Shown here: positions 48,895-58,236 of the stretch, piece by piece
Position numbering within the stretch: the stretch's first letter is position 1
Layout of the letters: every line of letters starts with the position of its first letter
NCBI GenBank assembly: GCA_963665155.2
Contig: CAXXFI010000001.1
Location: forward strand, 976,982 to 1,040,981
From: UBA1141 sp963665155
GTDB taxonomy: Bacteria > Chloroflexota > Dehalococcoidia > Lucifugimonadales > UBA3495
Length of the DNA: 64,000 bases
Reading direction: 5' to 3'
Notes under the pieces: model-generated
The model's input: the letters and a program-made list of their open reading frames with translations, nothing else
Told to the model about the DNA's origin: nothing
Databases searched by the model: none
Position numbers and translations under genes: made by a program

Positions 48895-49248
48895 TGTATC
48901 TACGGACAAAAGTATGGAGATATGAATTTGAATCGTCCGCTCGTCCTGAGAGCTTGTCGAAGGGTGCCGCCGAGAAAGAATGGTTCGACAGGCTCACCAC
49001 GAACGGTTGTAGACTCCTAGATCGTTCGCCCTGAGCTTTTCGAAGGGTCTCAATGCGCAATAGTGGTTCGACTGGCTCACCACGAACGTTGCGTGTGACA
49101 TCGTTGTTCGTGACGATCTGTGTACCACGACGATTCGGCGTGTGAGTAATTCTCGGCTAGACCAAACTATGAGTGTTACCCGTTAACACCGATCATTCGA
49201 AGGTGCCAAGGCTAATAGAATGCCTTTGCCGCTTAATCCAAAGCGCCG
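48895..49248. repeat. Two dispersed inverted repeats in an intergenic gap
   Basis: Copies at 48941-49006 and 49023-49088 have arms like TCGCCCTGAGC(T/A)TTTCGAAGGG and GGTTCGACTGGCTCACCACG, the reverse orientation of the copies at 38650-38850. Each can fold into a long imperfect hairpin. No gene seen in this stretch. Confidence 0.7.
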
Positions 49249-49935
49249 CTAAACCAAGGCCACTGCAGTCACCTCGAAGAGTAGTTCCGGTCGCAGAATT
49301 TGGTGGATGATCACCCCCGTGGCTGAAGGAAAATTCTCACCGAAGTATTTGCGGCGCACGTCCTGGGTGCCCCGGTACCCCATCAAACCGTTGGGCGCAA
49401 TCCACTCGATGGTGTTCACAACGTCGGCCATGGAATAACCCGCCTCCGACAGCACCCGGGCAATGTTTTCGTAGGCTTTGTCCGCTTGGGCAGTCATGTC
49501 AAAGCCGCCGACGCTTTCGCCGGTTGTGTGGTCCACCGCAGCCTGGCCGGAGATGTGCAGCATGTGCCCCTTCTTGACGCCTGGGCGATAGGTCAACTCC
49601 TGGTAGCTCTGATCCCACTCTGGAATTCGTATCTCTTCCCGGTTGCCGCTCTTCACGGCGATGGTCTCCACCTCTACGTGTCCTTCCGGGCGAAGCAACC
49701 GGTTGATGGGTATGCCGGTGGCCGCCGGGTAGGCGCCTTGGTAGAAGTCCCGGCGGGCTGCGGCGCTATCTGGGTATTGGAGCAGCGCTTGGGGAGAAAT
49801 GTAGTCCAGGCTTTTTACCACATCACCAGGGCCCGACCCGGCAGCGTCCAGCACATCCGATATGATCCCGTAGGACAGTTCTACCTGCCGGTTTGTGTCC
49901 CTTGAGTATTTGTGTACACCGTTGTCGTCTTGATG
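49249..49935 (-). pseudogene. Tandem RidA-like protein, N-terminus lost
   Basis: The C-terminal RidA/YjgF domain is complete (LHISGQAAVDHTTGESVGG, ARVLSEAGYSMADVVNTIEW, GENFPSATGVIIHQILRPEL). Before it lies the second half of another RidA domain (QVELSYGIISDVLDAAGSG, YPAATGIPINRLLRPEGHVE). The first half is missing, and serine-recombinase sequence begins near 49935. RidA proteins hydrolyse reactive imines or aminoacrylate. The missing part is not found at the other end of the recombinase module. Confidence 0.75.
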
Positions 49936-51447
49936 ATAGCTGAATTGTCGTTGCACCCGGGTTGATCTCCATAGTTACCTTCAAGTCCTCTCGCGTAGCT
50001 TCGACCTTGACCCCGAAGGCCGCCAACGTCGCCCTCTTGCCCTCTACTTCCAGATTGTCGAGTCCTTCCTCCAACCGCCTGCAGTATTCGCGATTCGTTC
50101 TTTAGCATGCAAGACGTCGTCCTTCTTGTTCTGTTGATCCTCCAAAACGCCGAGTTCCCGTTCCTTCTCATCACGGCGAAGGTTCAATGGGCCGATCCGG
50201 TTCTCCAGCATCACCAAGTCGATCATGTCATTCTGGCGCAGATCAATGAGATTGCCTTGCTGCCTCTTCAAATCAGCTATCTCACGGCGGAGCTTGGTCA
50301 TCCTCTCGCCCAGGTCCCCGTCCCCTGTTTGGACATGCCGTAGCACCTCCAGGCTGAGTATCTCGGGGCACCGGATACGGTCCGTGACTATCTTCCATAT
50401 CGAACCTTCCAGCCAGGCTTCCCTGATGTAACGCTCATTGCAGATGGCGGGCCGTTCCGCCCTGGGTCTGGTGCTTATGCACCGGTAGTACCGGAGCCCG
50501 CGCGCCAGCATACTTCCCACTAGTGGGCTTCCGCAATTTCCGCACTTAGCGAACCCCGACAACATATAGCGAGGGCCCTTTCTTATCCCCCTTCCCGATA
50601 TATTAACCAGGCGTTCCTGTACCGCCTTGAAGAACTCTGGGGAGATGAGTTGTGGGGTGAAGCCCTCGATCAGGATAGCTTCTGAGTCGGGCTTCTTAGT
50701 GATTTCCCGCTTGCCGCCCCTCACACTACGAACACGGAATCTGCCATAGTACTGCGCCCCTGTGTAGGCCAGGTTCTGCAGGGTCCGTTTCACGCTGGTC
50801 TGACTCCACAGTTTCCCTGTCTTGGTGGGGATGTTTCTCTCGTTCAACATGCAGGCGATTCGATTCTTGTTGATACCCTCCGAGGCCCATTGAAACATTT
50901 TCCGGACCACCTCGGCCTCCGTTTCGTTGATGACCCTTTGCCGCAGAGCCCGGTCGTAGTTGTACCCGTACAGGCCAACCCCGCCGGTAGCGGGCATGCG
51001 ACCGTCCCTGGCAGCCCGTTCCTTGCCGCGCATCGAACGTTCCATGAACTGGAGCCGCTCCCTCTGCGCCGCGTATCCCATGAAGTAGGTCATGAGTTGA
51101 CCTTCCGGAGAGGTATCGGATGGACCCCTGACGAATTCCAGGCGGACGCCTGCATCAGTGCACGCGCGTAGGATGTTGAGAAGATCCAGGGGGTCCCGGG
51201 AGAGGCGGTCGTGGTCATAGACAATCACAATATCCACCTCTCGGTTGCGCACGGCTTGGAGCATCGAGTTTAAGCCCGGTCTGTCTGTGTATGCGCCCGA
51301 CTCCATCTCGCGCCAGATGTATGCGGGGTCGACTTCGTAGCCTAGTTCGATTGCCTTCAGCCGGGATTGCTCATCTTGGGTTTCCAGGGAAGTTCCTTCC
51401 TCTCCCTGCCTGAGCGTGCTGGTCCGTACATAAATTGCAGCAATCAT
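49936..51447 (-). CDS. Large serine recombinase (one frameshift near the C-terminus)
   Basis: Start at ATG 51447 with GGAGAGG directly upstream. Resolvase domain: AAIYVRTSTLRQ (catalytic Ser in RTS), VIVYDHDRLSRD; recombinase domain: YNYDRALRQRVINETEAEVV, IPTKTGKLWSQTSVKRTLQN; zinc ribbon: CGNCGSPLVGS and YYRCISTR; then a coiled coil. Near 50086 a one-base gain joins KERIA to EYCRRLEEGLDNLEVEGKRA, which continues to about 49940. It would integrate or excise the element. It follows four genes on the same strand. Confidence 0.85.
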
Positions 51448-51523
51448 AACCTCTCCAAAATTCCTGAGTCTTTGGGTAAGGAAAAACGCGGGTGCCGGGG
51501 ACCGAGGAGGCACCCGCGAGGGG

Positions 51524-52024
51524 TCAAAGGTCTCCGGATTTTTCCGCGACTGAGGGAACCGCCGCCCGGGCGGCACCCGCCGGTCCTGGCGGAGTCCGGG
51601 GCACGGGAGCCCCTCCCATTCCGGGGCCGGTACCATCGTCCATGGGTTGGGACTGCGCCCACCGGCCGGAGAGCATATCGTAGATCCACCGGGCCAAACG
51701 TCCGTCGTCGTGCTCTCTGACCACGACAATGAGCCTTTCCCTGGGGGACACGGCTCCCGTGTTCCACCCGCTATCATATTGAATGACTCCTGAGGCCGTT
51801 GGGGTACAGCTTGCGGATGGTAGGGTCTCCTGCCCGCAGGGGTTGCAAGGGGAGTTACCCAAGTCGATGTCCGCCGTCGATTGCGTCCCGGAGCCGTCTC
51901 CAGTATGATGGAGATATGCCATCTGGGGTTGAGTCTTTGGTTGGCTTGAGGTCGCGGTTGGGCCGTCAATCCACCGCGGCCTTTCACTTTCGCCCGCATC
52001 CTCCGGGCTGGTTCTGGTATCCAT
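51524..52024 (-). CDS. Hypothetical protein of the recombinase module
   Basis: 166 residues. ATG 52024 has AGGAGGTAAAGG immediately upstream, a strong ribosome site that argues for a real gene. Polar, low in hydrophobic runs, with a central ERLIVVVREHDDGRLARWIY segment and a Pro/Gly/Ala-rich C-terminus (GPGMGGAPVPRTPPGPAGAA). No family recognised. It lies 76 bases before the recombinase and 10 after the preceding ORF. Confidence 0.5.
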   Translation of the reverse strand: MDTRTSPEDAGESERPRWIDGPTATSSQPKTQPQMAYLHHTGDGSGTQSTADIDLGNSPCNPCGQETLPSASCTPTASGVIQYDSGWNTGAVSPRERLIVVVREHDDGRLARWIYDMLSGRWAQSQPMDDGTGPGMGGAPVPRTPPGPAGAARAAVPSVAEKSGDL

Positions 52025-52034
52025 CCTTTACCTC

Positions 52035-52388
52035 CTATCTGAAAATATTCTCCCCGGGTTCTCCTCGAGCAGGCCAGTTCTCTCGGTCGCTTGGCCTGCT
52101 CTTTACCCGCATGTGAATAACCGGCTTCCAACAATGGAAGAGTTCATGAGCATCTGTGTTTTCTGCGCTGTTCCCAACGGCAGGCGGCTTCAACTGGGTA
52201 AAGACGCTGAGGTCCCATACCCGAATAATCCGGGCGTCCCATGCACCGGCAGGGGTGTAGCAGGACAATCTCTGCCAGCGCCGTTCCTTGAATCCTAGTT
52301 CGAGGCTTGGCGTAACCATGGGGGCTGAGTCGGATTCAAGATGTGGAACGACACTCCCCTCACCCACTTCACCGCTGGGAGGAATCAA
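52035..52388 (-). CDS. Hypothetical protein of the recombinase module
   Basis: 117 residues from a TTG at 52388 that overlaps the TGA of the preceding gene (TTGA), the arrangement of translationally coupled genes. Contains AWDARIIRVWDLSVFTQLKP and a polar C-terminus. No family recognised; support comes mainly from position and overlap. Confidence 0.4.
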   Translation of the reverse strand: MIPPSGEVGEGSVVPHLESDSAPMVTPSLELGFKERRWQRLSCYTPAGAWDARIIRVWDLSVFTQLKPPAVGNSAENTDAHELFHCWKPVIHMRVKSRPSDRENWPARGEPGENIFR

Positions 52389-52711
52389 GAAGTCCCCGTT
52401 ACAGTATGTGGAGTGCGTGTAGTCCCAGCCTCTGACCTTCTGGCGCCTTGGTCATTGACGTCCGGCTCAAATCCCGTGCCCCACAACCTGGCGCTCAACC
52501 CTCGATAGATCTCTCGATTCAAGGCGACCAACTCCGGCACCGGGTCTGGGTTCACCGTGCCTAAGTGGGGCCTCAAGCCGACCGGCAGGTTTTCTTGGTC
52601 AGTAAAGAAACGGGAAACCAGCCCGCCGATCTCGACGGTCTCTTCGGGTAGATCACCCATCTTGGTTGCCATGTGCTGGCATGTCCGGCGGACAACAATC
52701 AGTCGCTTCAT
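52385..52711 (-). CDS. Hypothetical protein next to the AbiEi-like gene
   Basis: 108 residues from ATG 52711 (GGAGAAGG upstream). Starts MKRLIVVRRTCQHMATKMGD; middle reads GGLVSRFFTDQENLPVGLRP and VALNREIYRGLSARLWG. No nucleotidyltransferase motifs (GS-x-DxD) are present, so it is not a normal AbiEii toxin. It starts 24 bases after the AbiEi-like gene, hence probably co-expressed. Confidence 0.5.
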   Translation of the reverse strand: MKRLIVVRRTCQHMATKMGDLPEETVEIGGLVSRFFTDQENLPVGLRPHLGTVNPDPVPELVALNREIYRGLSARLWGTGFEPDVNDQGARRSEAGTTRTPHTVTGTS

Positions 52712-52735
52712 ACTCACCCTTCTCCGGAGTAAGGC

Positions 52736-53803
52736 TTAGTTATCATTACTTCCTCGCCAGAGCAGCCGCCTCCGGAGCTCTGCAGTTGCTTCTGACGATC
52801 CTTCGGGATGGTTCTTCAAGTCGACAATTGCCTGCACCGGATGGACGCAGGGTATACCGTCGACGGGCTCCGCTCCGTGGAAGACGCCCTCATCGTTGGG
52901 CACCACCAGCCAGGTGTTGGCTCCTGCTGCTTCCTCTTGGAAGCCGAGATCCTTCTTCAACCCCGGCGACGGGAGCGTAGAAATGTACACGGTGACAAGG
53001 TGGAATGGGGCGTAGCGTGTCCCCAGCCACGCTGCCGGGAGCGCGGTTGCTGCGTAGGGCTCCTCGATTTTAGACAAAGCTTCGGCTATGGAGTGGGTCA
53101 GAGTATCGCCTCCCGAAGCTGGAATATGGCCTCGAATTACATGATGCCGGTCAAACCTGTAATCCTCTCGCCAGGCATCGAGCAACGCGTTGGCGTCGAC
53201 GGCGCTGATACCCTCGTCCCCTCGTTCCACGAGGCCGGTTTCCAAGAGTTTGCCCACAATACGGCTCACGTGACCCTCGTCCAGACCGGTGCTGGAGGCG
53301 AGATCGCGCTGCCTTACCACCTTGGAGGGGTCCATGAGCAGACGTCGTGCTACCCGGGAACCCCGTGGTCCAAATGCGCTGGCCGGGCGTCCTGGTTGAC
53401 GGAAGCGATTGGGATTGCCAAGGTTTTGATAGAAGATGTTGGAAGTGACGATTCTGGCATTTCCCGAGAGATCCAGCCAGGGTAGTTGGGCTCGGGCGCA
53501 GGCTTCTCGCGATGACGGGCCCATGAAAGGGACCGCCAAGATTGGAATCACCTCATGATCAAAACTTCGTTGGCTCTCGCTCCCTAGGTGGTAAATTGCG
53601 CCTGCGAGATGGCCTAGGGAGCCATTCCTTTTCCATATTAGGCCGAAGGAATGCCCCCTGACACTGCAAACGGCGTCCCACAGAAGATCCCTAATGGAGT
53701 AACCATCAACCATGGTGCCCTGAGCCAAGTCGGGGACCTCAAAGATTTCGGCTAGGCGCTCCAGCGCCATCATGACGGCTAAATGTTCACGCGGTATTTC
53801 CAT
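52736..53803 (-). CDS. AbiEi-like type IV antitoxin-family transcriptional regulator
   Basis: 355 residues from ATG 53803. The family pattern is clear: AQLPWLDLSGNARIVTSNIF near 135, PRGSRVARRLLMDPSKVVRQ, the winged helix RDLASSTGLDEGHVSRIVGK (then LLETGLVER), LLDAWREDYRFDRHHV, AATALPAAWLGTRYAPFHLV, ANTWLVVPNDEGVFHGAEPV and CVHPVQAIVDLKNHPEGSSE. AbiEi proteins repress their operon and counter AbiEii toxins. Here it heads a module without AbiEii. A TTGCAT/18 bp/TAAAAT promoter lies so close to the ATG that a leaderless mRNA is possible. Confidence 0.78.
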   Translation of the reverse strand: MEIPREHLAVMMALERLAEIFEVPDLAQGTMVDGYSIRDLLWDAVCSVRGHSFGLIWKRNGSLGHLAGAIYHLGSESQRSFDHEVIPILAVPFMGPSSREACARAQLPWLDLSGNARIVTSNIFYQNLGNPNRFRQPGRPASAFGPRGSRVARRLLMDPSKVVRQRDLASSTGLDEGHVSRIVGKLLETGLVERGDEGISAVDANALLDAWREDYRFDRHHVIRGHIPASGGDTLTHSIAEALSKIEEPYAATALPAAWLGTRYAPFHLVTVYISTLPSPGLKKDLGFQEEAAGANTWLVVPNDEGVFHGAEPVDGIPCVHPVQAIVDLKNHPEGSSEATAELRRRLLWRGSNDN

Positions 53804-53899
53804 AGATGTTATTTTACCATTACTTAACAGTCGTATGCAATATGGTATCTTTGAACAAGTCAATGAGCGCCGCTGGTATTTCTGAGCCACTCACCGTGG

Positions 53900-54727
53900 G
53901 CTGCGCTAACCTATCCTTGAGGTGGACCCGGTTGGTTGGACAGAATTAAGGCGGAATTAAGTGAGAGTTCCGGCGCTCCTGCCGATGATACCAACACTGG
54001 TTCACCTGGTTGGGCCGGGTGACCCCAGCTCGTCCATGGCCCGGCTGAACTGGGTTGGCATCCCGGGGAGGCCGGGGCCGGGCGTGTGCCTGAGACCCCG
54101 TGCCGGTCGGTGTAGAGTGCGACTGGTATGCCGACATGCTGCACCAGGCCCTGGATCAGCAGGAAGTAGCTGTGGGCGTCCTCCTGCTCGCAGAAGAGGG
54201 CGTCGACCACCGCACCGGTGGCATCGTCCACCGCGATCAGCAGAGTGAACGGCGGCGCCTGGCCCTCCAGCCACCGGTGATAACTGCCATCCATCTGAAT
54301 CAGCATGCCCTCCCGGACCACGCTGCCGGCGCATCCGGTGCTTGGGCGGGCGCCTTCGCCGCGGACTGCTGAGCCCGGCGTTCACCAGGATGCGCCGCAG
54401 CGTGGTCCGGCCCATGTCGAGGCCCTCGCGTTCACTGAGCAACTCTGAGAGATGGGTGTGGTTGGCTCCCTCGTACACCGTGCGAGCCAGGTGAAGCACT
54501 CTGCTCCTGGTCGTCTCGGGAATAGCGTTGGCCGGCTTGCGGCCCCGATGGCCGTGGGCAAGGGATGCAGCTCCGTTCTTCCGGTAATCCGCCAGTATGC
54601 GCCGGGTGTGGCGTGGGCTCACTCCAATCAGAGTGGCAGCTTGGTCCAGTGTCATGTGCTCCGCGAGCAAGCTGTTGAGAACCTGAAGTCTCGTCTGTTC
54701 TTTGGGCTTCAAAGTCACATTCTCCAT
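53900..54727 (-). pseudogene. ISNCY-family transposase, decayed
   Basis: N-terminal HTH (LNSLLAEHMTLDQAATLIGV, HTRRILADYRKNGAASLAHG) and GRTTLRRILVNAGL in the first frame. The catalytic domain start (MLIQMDGSYHRWLEGQAPPF, LLIAVDDATGAVVDALFCEQ) is in a second frame after an indel near 54325, and YTDRHGV and TPGPGLPGMPTQFSRAMDEL in further frames. The C-terminal third is missing. At least three lesions; not functional. Confidence 0.8.
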
Positions 54728-54860
54728 GAGGTGAGTGTGACATTTATGCTGGCCAGTTAGTCAGGACGCTTTCGCTGGACGTCGACATTGTGGCGGTTGA
54801 AAAATGTACCGTCCTGTGCCATCCATAGGTTCGAAGTCGTGCTTATGGGTGGTGGGATGG

Positions 54861-54990
54861 ATGTACCGGGTGGACGTGTATCTACGGGTCCGGCGGGCGG
54901 TGATGGTGGATGGGATGAGCATCCGGGAGGTCTCCCGAGTGTTCGGGTTGCACCGGGACACGGTGCGCAAGATTCTGGTGCAATTTGCCC
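54861..54990 (+). pseudogene. IS21-type IstA N-terminal fragment
   Basis: MYRVDVYLRVRRAVMVDGMS followed by REVSRVFGLHRDTVRKIL is the HTH start of IstA of IS21 elements. The frame ends soon after and no integrase core follows. Confidence 0.65.
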
Positions 54991-55089
54991 TTATCGGTAT
55001 GTGTTTCTCGCAGAGTGTGGCCCGGTGTGTGCTGTAAACAAAATGGATTCGCAGACAAGATGAGGACTACTAGGAACGGGCGCTAGAGA

Positions 55090-55383
55090 GTGAGAGTGCA
55101 GACCAAACTACAGCGCGCGCACAGGCGTCTCGATGTCCTAGCCCGCTGTCCGCTAGACTACCACCCTCAGCGACTGAGTCAGACTACCATCGCTGAGGTG
55201 CTAGGTGTAAGCCAGCAAGCTATAAGCAAATCCCTCCGGCGCACCAACCCTGACGACCCGGAAGTCGGGCGGATTGCCGCTCTGTCGGGGTGGACAAACT
55301 TACAACCAATGACGCCTACAAAAGTGCGCGCGCGTGCGGACACATTCTATGATAACAGGCTTTTCAGATGCTGCTTTTCCTGA
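55090..55383 (+). CDS. Small HTH protein
   Basis: 97 residues at most from a GTG. A helix-turn-helix is visible in LSQTTIAEVLGVSQQAISKS followed by LRRTNPDDPEVGRIAAL. Could be a phage or plasmid regulator, or the N-terminus of a longer decayed gene, since a new frame with acidic sequence (FSDAAFPDLSEDEGKSKSNL) begins at 55349. Family not recognised. Confidence 0.45.
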   Translation: MRVQTKLQRAHRRLDVLARCPLDYHPQRLSQTTIAEVLGVSQQAISKSLRRTNPDDPEVGRIAALSGWTNLQPMTPTKVRARADTFYDNRLFRCCFS

Positions 55384-55499
55384 TCTATCGGAAGACGAAG
55401 GCAAGTCAAAATCAAATTTGGAATCCCAATATGCTTTTGCCGTAGCTGGTAAGTAATGGCAAGGCGTGAATAACCTAGCTCAAAACGGAGGATCCTAGA

Positions 55500-55676
55500 A
55501 TGACCGGGAAGTTCGACATCCACTTCCTGTGGGAACGCTGCGCCTGCGGAGCGGACACTATCACCAGCCTCCTAGGCTGTACTCTCGGGGCCCAGGAAGT
55601 TCCGGGCCCGCACGAGCTCACATGTGTACTCTGCGGCGACAAACTCCACTTGGCCCGAGAAGTGACCGCCGAATAG
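55500..55676 (+). CDS. Small zinc-ribbon-like protein
   Basis: 58 residues with RCACGADTI near the start and CVLCGDKLHLA near the end, two C-x-C/C-x2-C knuckles. GGAGG lies 9 bases upstream. Together with a 29-residue ORF at 55704-55793 and the HTH gene at 55090 it may be part of a small phage-type cassette, now cut by the IS1182 copy. Confidence 0.45.
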   Translation: MTGKFDIHFLWERCACGADTITSLLGCTLGAQEVPGPHELTCVLCGDKLHLAREVTAE

Positions 55677-55742
55677 AAGTAAAGGAACAACAGACGGAGG
55701 CCAATGAGAATGCAAGAAGTGACTATCACCAGCGTACACGCC

Positions 55743-57557
55743 CTAGAAACCCGGCTGAAAAGCCCTGCTGTGACGGGATGGCGTGGAGGATAACCAGTGG
55801 ACTGTAAGTCTGAGGCTAAGAGTGACCCAGTTGGCTGCGGCCAATATGAATTGGGTAGTAACGATGGGCGACCCTGGGGCTTGCTGGTCCGGTTTATCGT
55901 GAGAGGAGCCTGGAGCCGGAGATATCATCCCCATCTTGGTAGCCACCAGGGTCAGGTTGGCCACCGTGGCCGCCATGAGTAGTTGGAATCGGGTCTTGGC
56001 TCGGCCGAAGTAGCGAGATTGGCGGACCCCCAGTTGCACCAGCCGCGCCAGGCGATGCTCGGCCGCCTGGCGCAGCCTACGGTATTCAGCAAAGCCCTCA
56101 CTCCGCTGGAAGTCCCGGGCTTGTTGCAAGAGCGCCTCTTGGGGATGCAGGGCTACGGTGCGTCCCGCCCCGTACCGCGCCGCCACGCACTGGGACCGCA
56201 GGGGGCATACGCCGCAGACCGCCGGGTCGAATTGGAAACTCCGGGCCAGGTAGGTCCGACCCAACCGGTTGGTCCGGGTGCCGAAGGTCCGCAGGGTGTG
56301 GGTAACATTACCGGCTGGGCAGGTGCAGGTTCCTGCCTCCAAGTCGATCTGGAAGTCCTCCTTGGGGAAGCAGGCCTTATTAGGGCGACCCGGCACCTTG
56401 GCTATTAGAGTCCGACCAGCATCGGCAAAGGCCTGCCGCGTCCCGCCATCCCCATAGGCCGCATCCCCGATAGTCTCCTCCACCGCTATGCCCGTGTTCT
56501 CCTCACTCTGCTCCACCGCTATGCCCGTGTTCTCCTCACTCTGCTCCACCAGTTCCAGGACTCCAGTGTTGTCACCGGCATTGCCGGGCAGGATGTCTAC
56601 CGCGGTCACCAGTTGGGAATCGGTATCCACCACCACCGCAGCCTTATGTCCGTCGAAGCGTTTGCTGCTGCTTTTACGGCCGTGGCGCATCTCCGGGTCG
56701 TGTACCGAAGGGATGCGGTCCCGGCTTACCCCATCCTTCAGGGCTGGGCCATCCTCCTGGCGTTCCACATCCTGCAGTAACAGTTGCCCCAGCAACTCCG
56801 CCGCTTCCACTATACCCTGGCGCTGGGGGCTCTCCTCGGGGAACTGACCCTGGACCTGACGGGCCAGCTCCAACACCAGGTCGGCATCGGCTACTATCTT
56901 CTGCAGTAAGGCTTGCCGCTCTTTCTGGTTGTCCCAGTCAATCTCTGCCTCTCCCTTCACACTGGAGCCAAAGTAGAGTTCCAGACCGTGTCTCAAGGCC
57001 CATTCCTCGGGCCGCGTCCCATCCAGGTCCGAAAGCGCCCGCACTACCTGGACTATGCCGTCGGCCAGCAAGTTGTAGGTGTCCTTGACCGCCCCTCGGC
57101 CCAGAATGTAGGTGGTGTCTACCGCCACCTTCATCCGGCGTCCTTTCAGGTATCCGGTCTGCCGGGCGAATTGGAGGCTGCGCTGAAAGACGGCCCGCAC
57201 CCGGTCGTGGAGGATCAGCTGGGCTCGAAACAGCTGCAGCGTGCTCTTGGCAAAGGGCCGGTCCTCCACCTCAATCCCCAACGCCACCTTCCACCGGATA
57301 TCAAAATCCGCCCGCTGTTTGGCTTCGGCGTCGCTGACTTTGTCGTAGGCTTGCAACAACAGCGCAGTGGCCACCAGACTTGGGGGCACGCTATCCCGGC
57401 CATTGTCTGGGCAATATAGCTCGGCGAACTCTTCGTCTCGAAATAGCTGTCCCCGCAGGGAGGCCAGGAAGCCATAGAAGGAGCCCCGGCCCACATAGTC
57501 CAGGTACAGGTGATCCGCTTCCAGCAGCCCTCGTTGCGCCGACCGTACTCCCAGCAT
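55743..57557 (-). mobile_element. IS1182-family transposase, second and distinct copy
   Basis: Start ATG 57557 preceded by GGAGGTTGAGG. DUF772 region with SLVATALLLQAYDKVSDAEA; DDE domain with VAVDTTYILGRGAVKDTYNL, SVHDPEMRHGRKSSSKRFDG and IGDAAYGDGGTRQAFADAG; zinc region CGVCPLRSQCVAARYGAG; C-terminal HRLARLVQLGVRQSRYFGRA. It differs strongly from the copy at 33.9 kb. An 11-residue tandem duplication (VEQSEENTGIA twice) is present. The last residues run into host sequence. IS ends not defined. Confidence 0.85.
56478..56543. repeat. 33-bp perfect tandem duplication in the transposase
   Basis: Two identical 33-bp units (56478-56510 and 56511-56543) encode VEQSEENTGIA twice. In-frame, just before the conserved GDAAYGDGG motif. 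Confidence 0.85.
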
Positions 57558-57640
57558 CCTCAACCTCCCACACCCATTTATTAAATCTCTTGCCCAGTAT
57601 ATCGGGACAGCCTAGGTCAGGGTACTTTTCGGCCGGAGTT

Positions 57641-57793
57641 CTAGTATTACAACGACGGTTCCTCTGGCAGGGCGATTTTCGAGAATGATTTGAACCTAAT
57701 AACGTGATGCGATGAGCCTACCGCGATAGCCCGCTGGCAGCCGAATACGAAGGGGAAGACGAAATATTTGGTAATCCGTCGTTGTAATACTAG
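57641..57793. mobile_element. Element B copy 2
   Basis: 145 bp (57645-57789) between CTAG copies, with perfect 14-bp ends TATTACAACGACGG and CCGTCGTTGTAATA. The same length and ends as 28830-28974, although the interiors differ considerably. It directly precedes a truncated DUF151 gene. Confidence 0.82.
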
Positions 57794-58062
57794 GCCCTCG
57801 CTATGCTGTGATTTTGAAGGAAAAAGACGCGGACCGATACTTACCCATTCTCGTTGGAGCTAGTGACGCGAATGCCATCGCGATTAAACTGCATAACCCC
57901 GAGGTCTCGCTCAACCTGACCCACGATCTTCTTTGTACAGTAATCGATGCCCTGGGCGGATCGGTGCGGCAAGTTCTTATCAATCGGGATTGCCCAGATC
58001 AAACTGATTCCTCCAACCATGTGACCCTGTGGGATGGCTCGAACTATAAAAGGGCAGCCTGA
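57791..58062 (+). pseudogene. DUF151 (bifunctional nuclease domain) fragment
   Basis: VILKEKDADRYLPILVGASD, ANAIAIKLHNPEVSLNLTHD and LLCTVIDALGGSVRQVLIN match the DUF151 domain (RYLPIWIGPxEA...). The first strand region ends at element B and the C-terminal UVR-like part is absent. Probably a remnant interrupted by element B on its left. Confidence 0.65.
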
Positions 58063-58236
58063 GGGCGTCAACTGCATCCGATTCACTCAACTGACCCACT
58101 CCCATAGGGTAACCACCCCCCTGACGAGCGTAAAAGTCTAGAATTGCCTGCCCCTGCCCAAGCGTCTCCCTCGGGGTGGTCTATTTACCCCGGACGACCC
58201 CATAACTGTCCGAAATACCTGTGCTCTCAAAGCAGG

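Noticed and set aside
51448..52134. N-terminal extension of the serine recombinase frame to 52134
   Set aside because: The catalytic domain begins at the ATG at 51447 with a good ribosome site; the extension is Arg/Pro-rich and overlaps another ORF with its own strong ribosome site.
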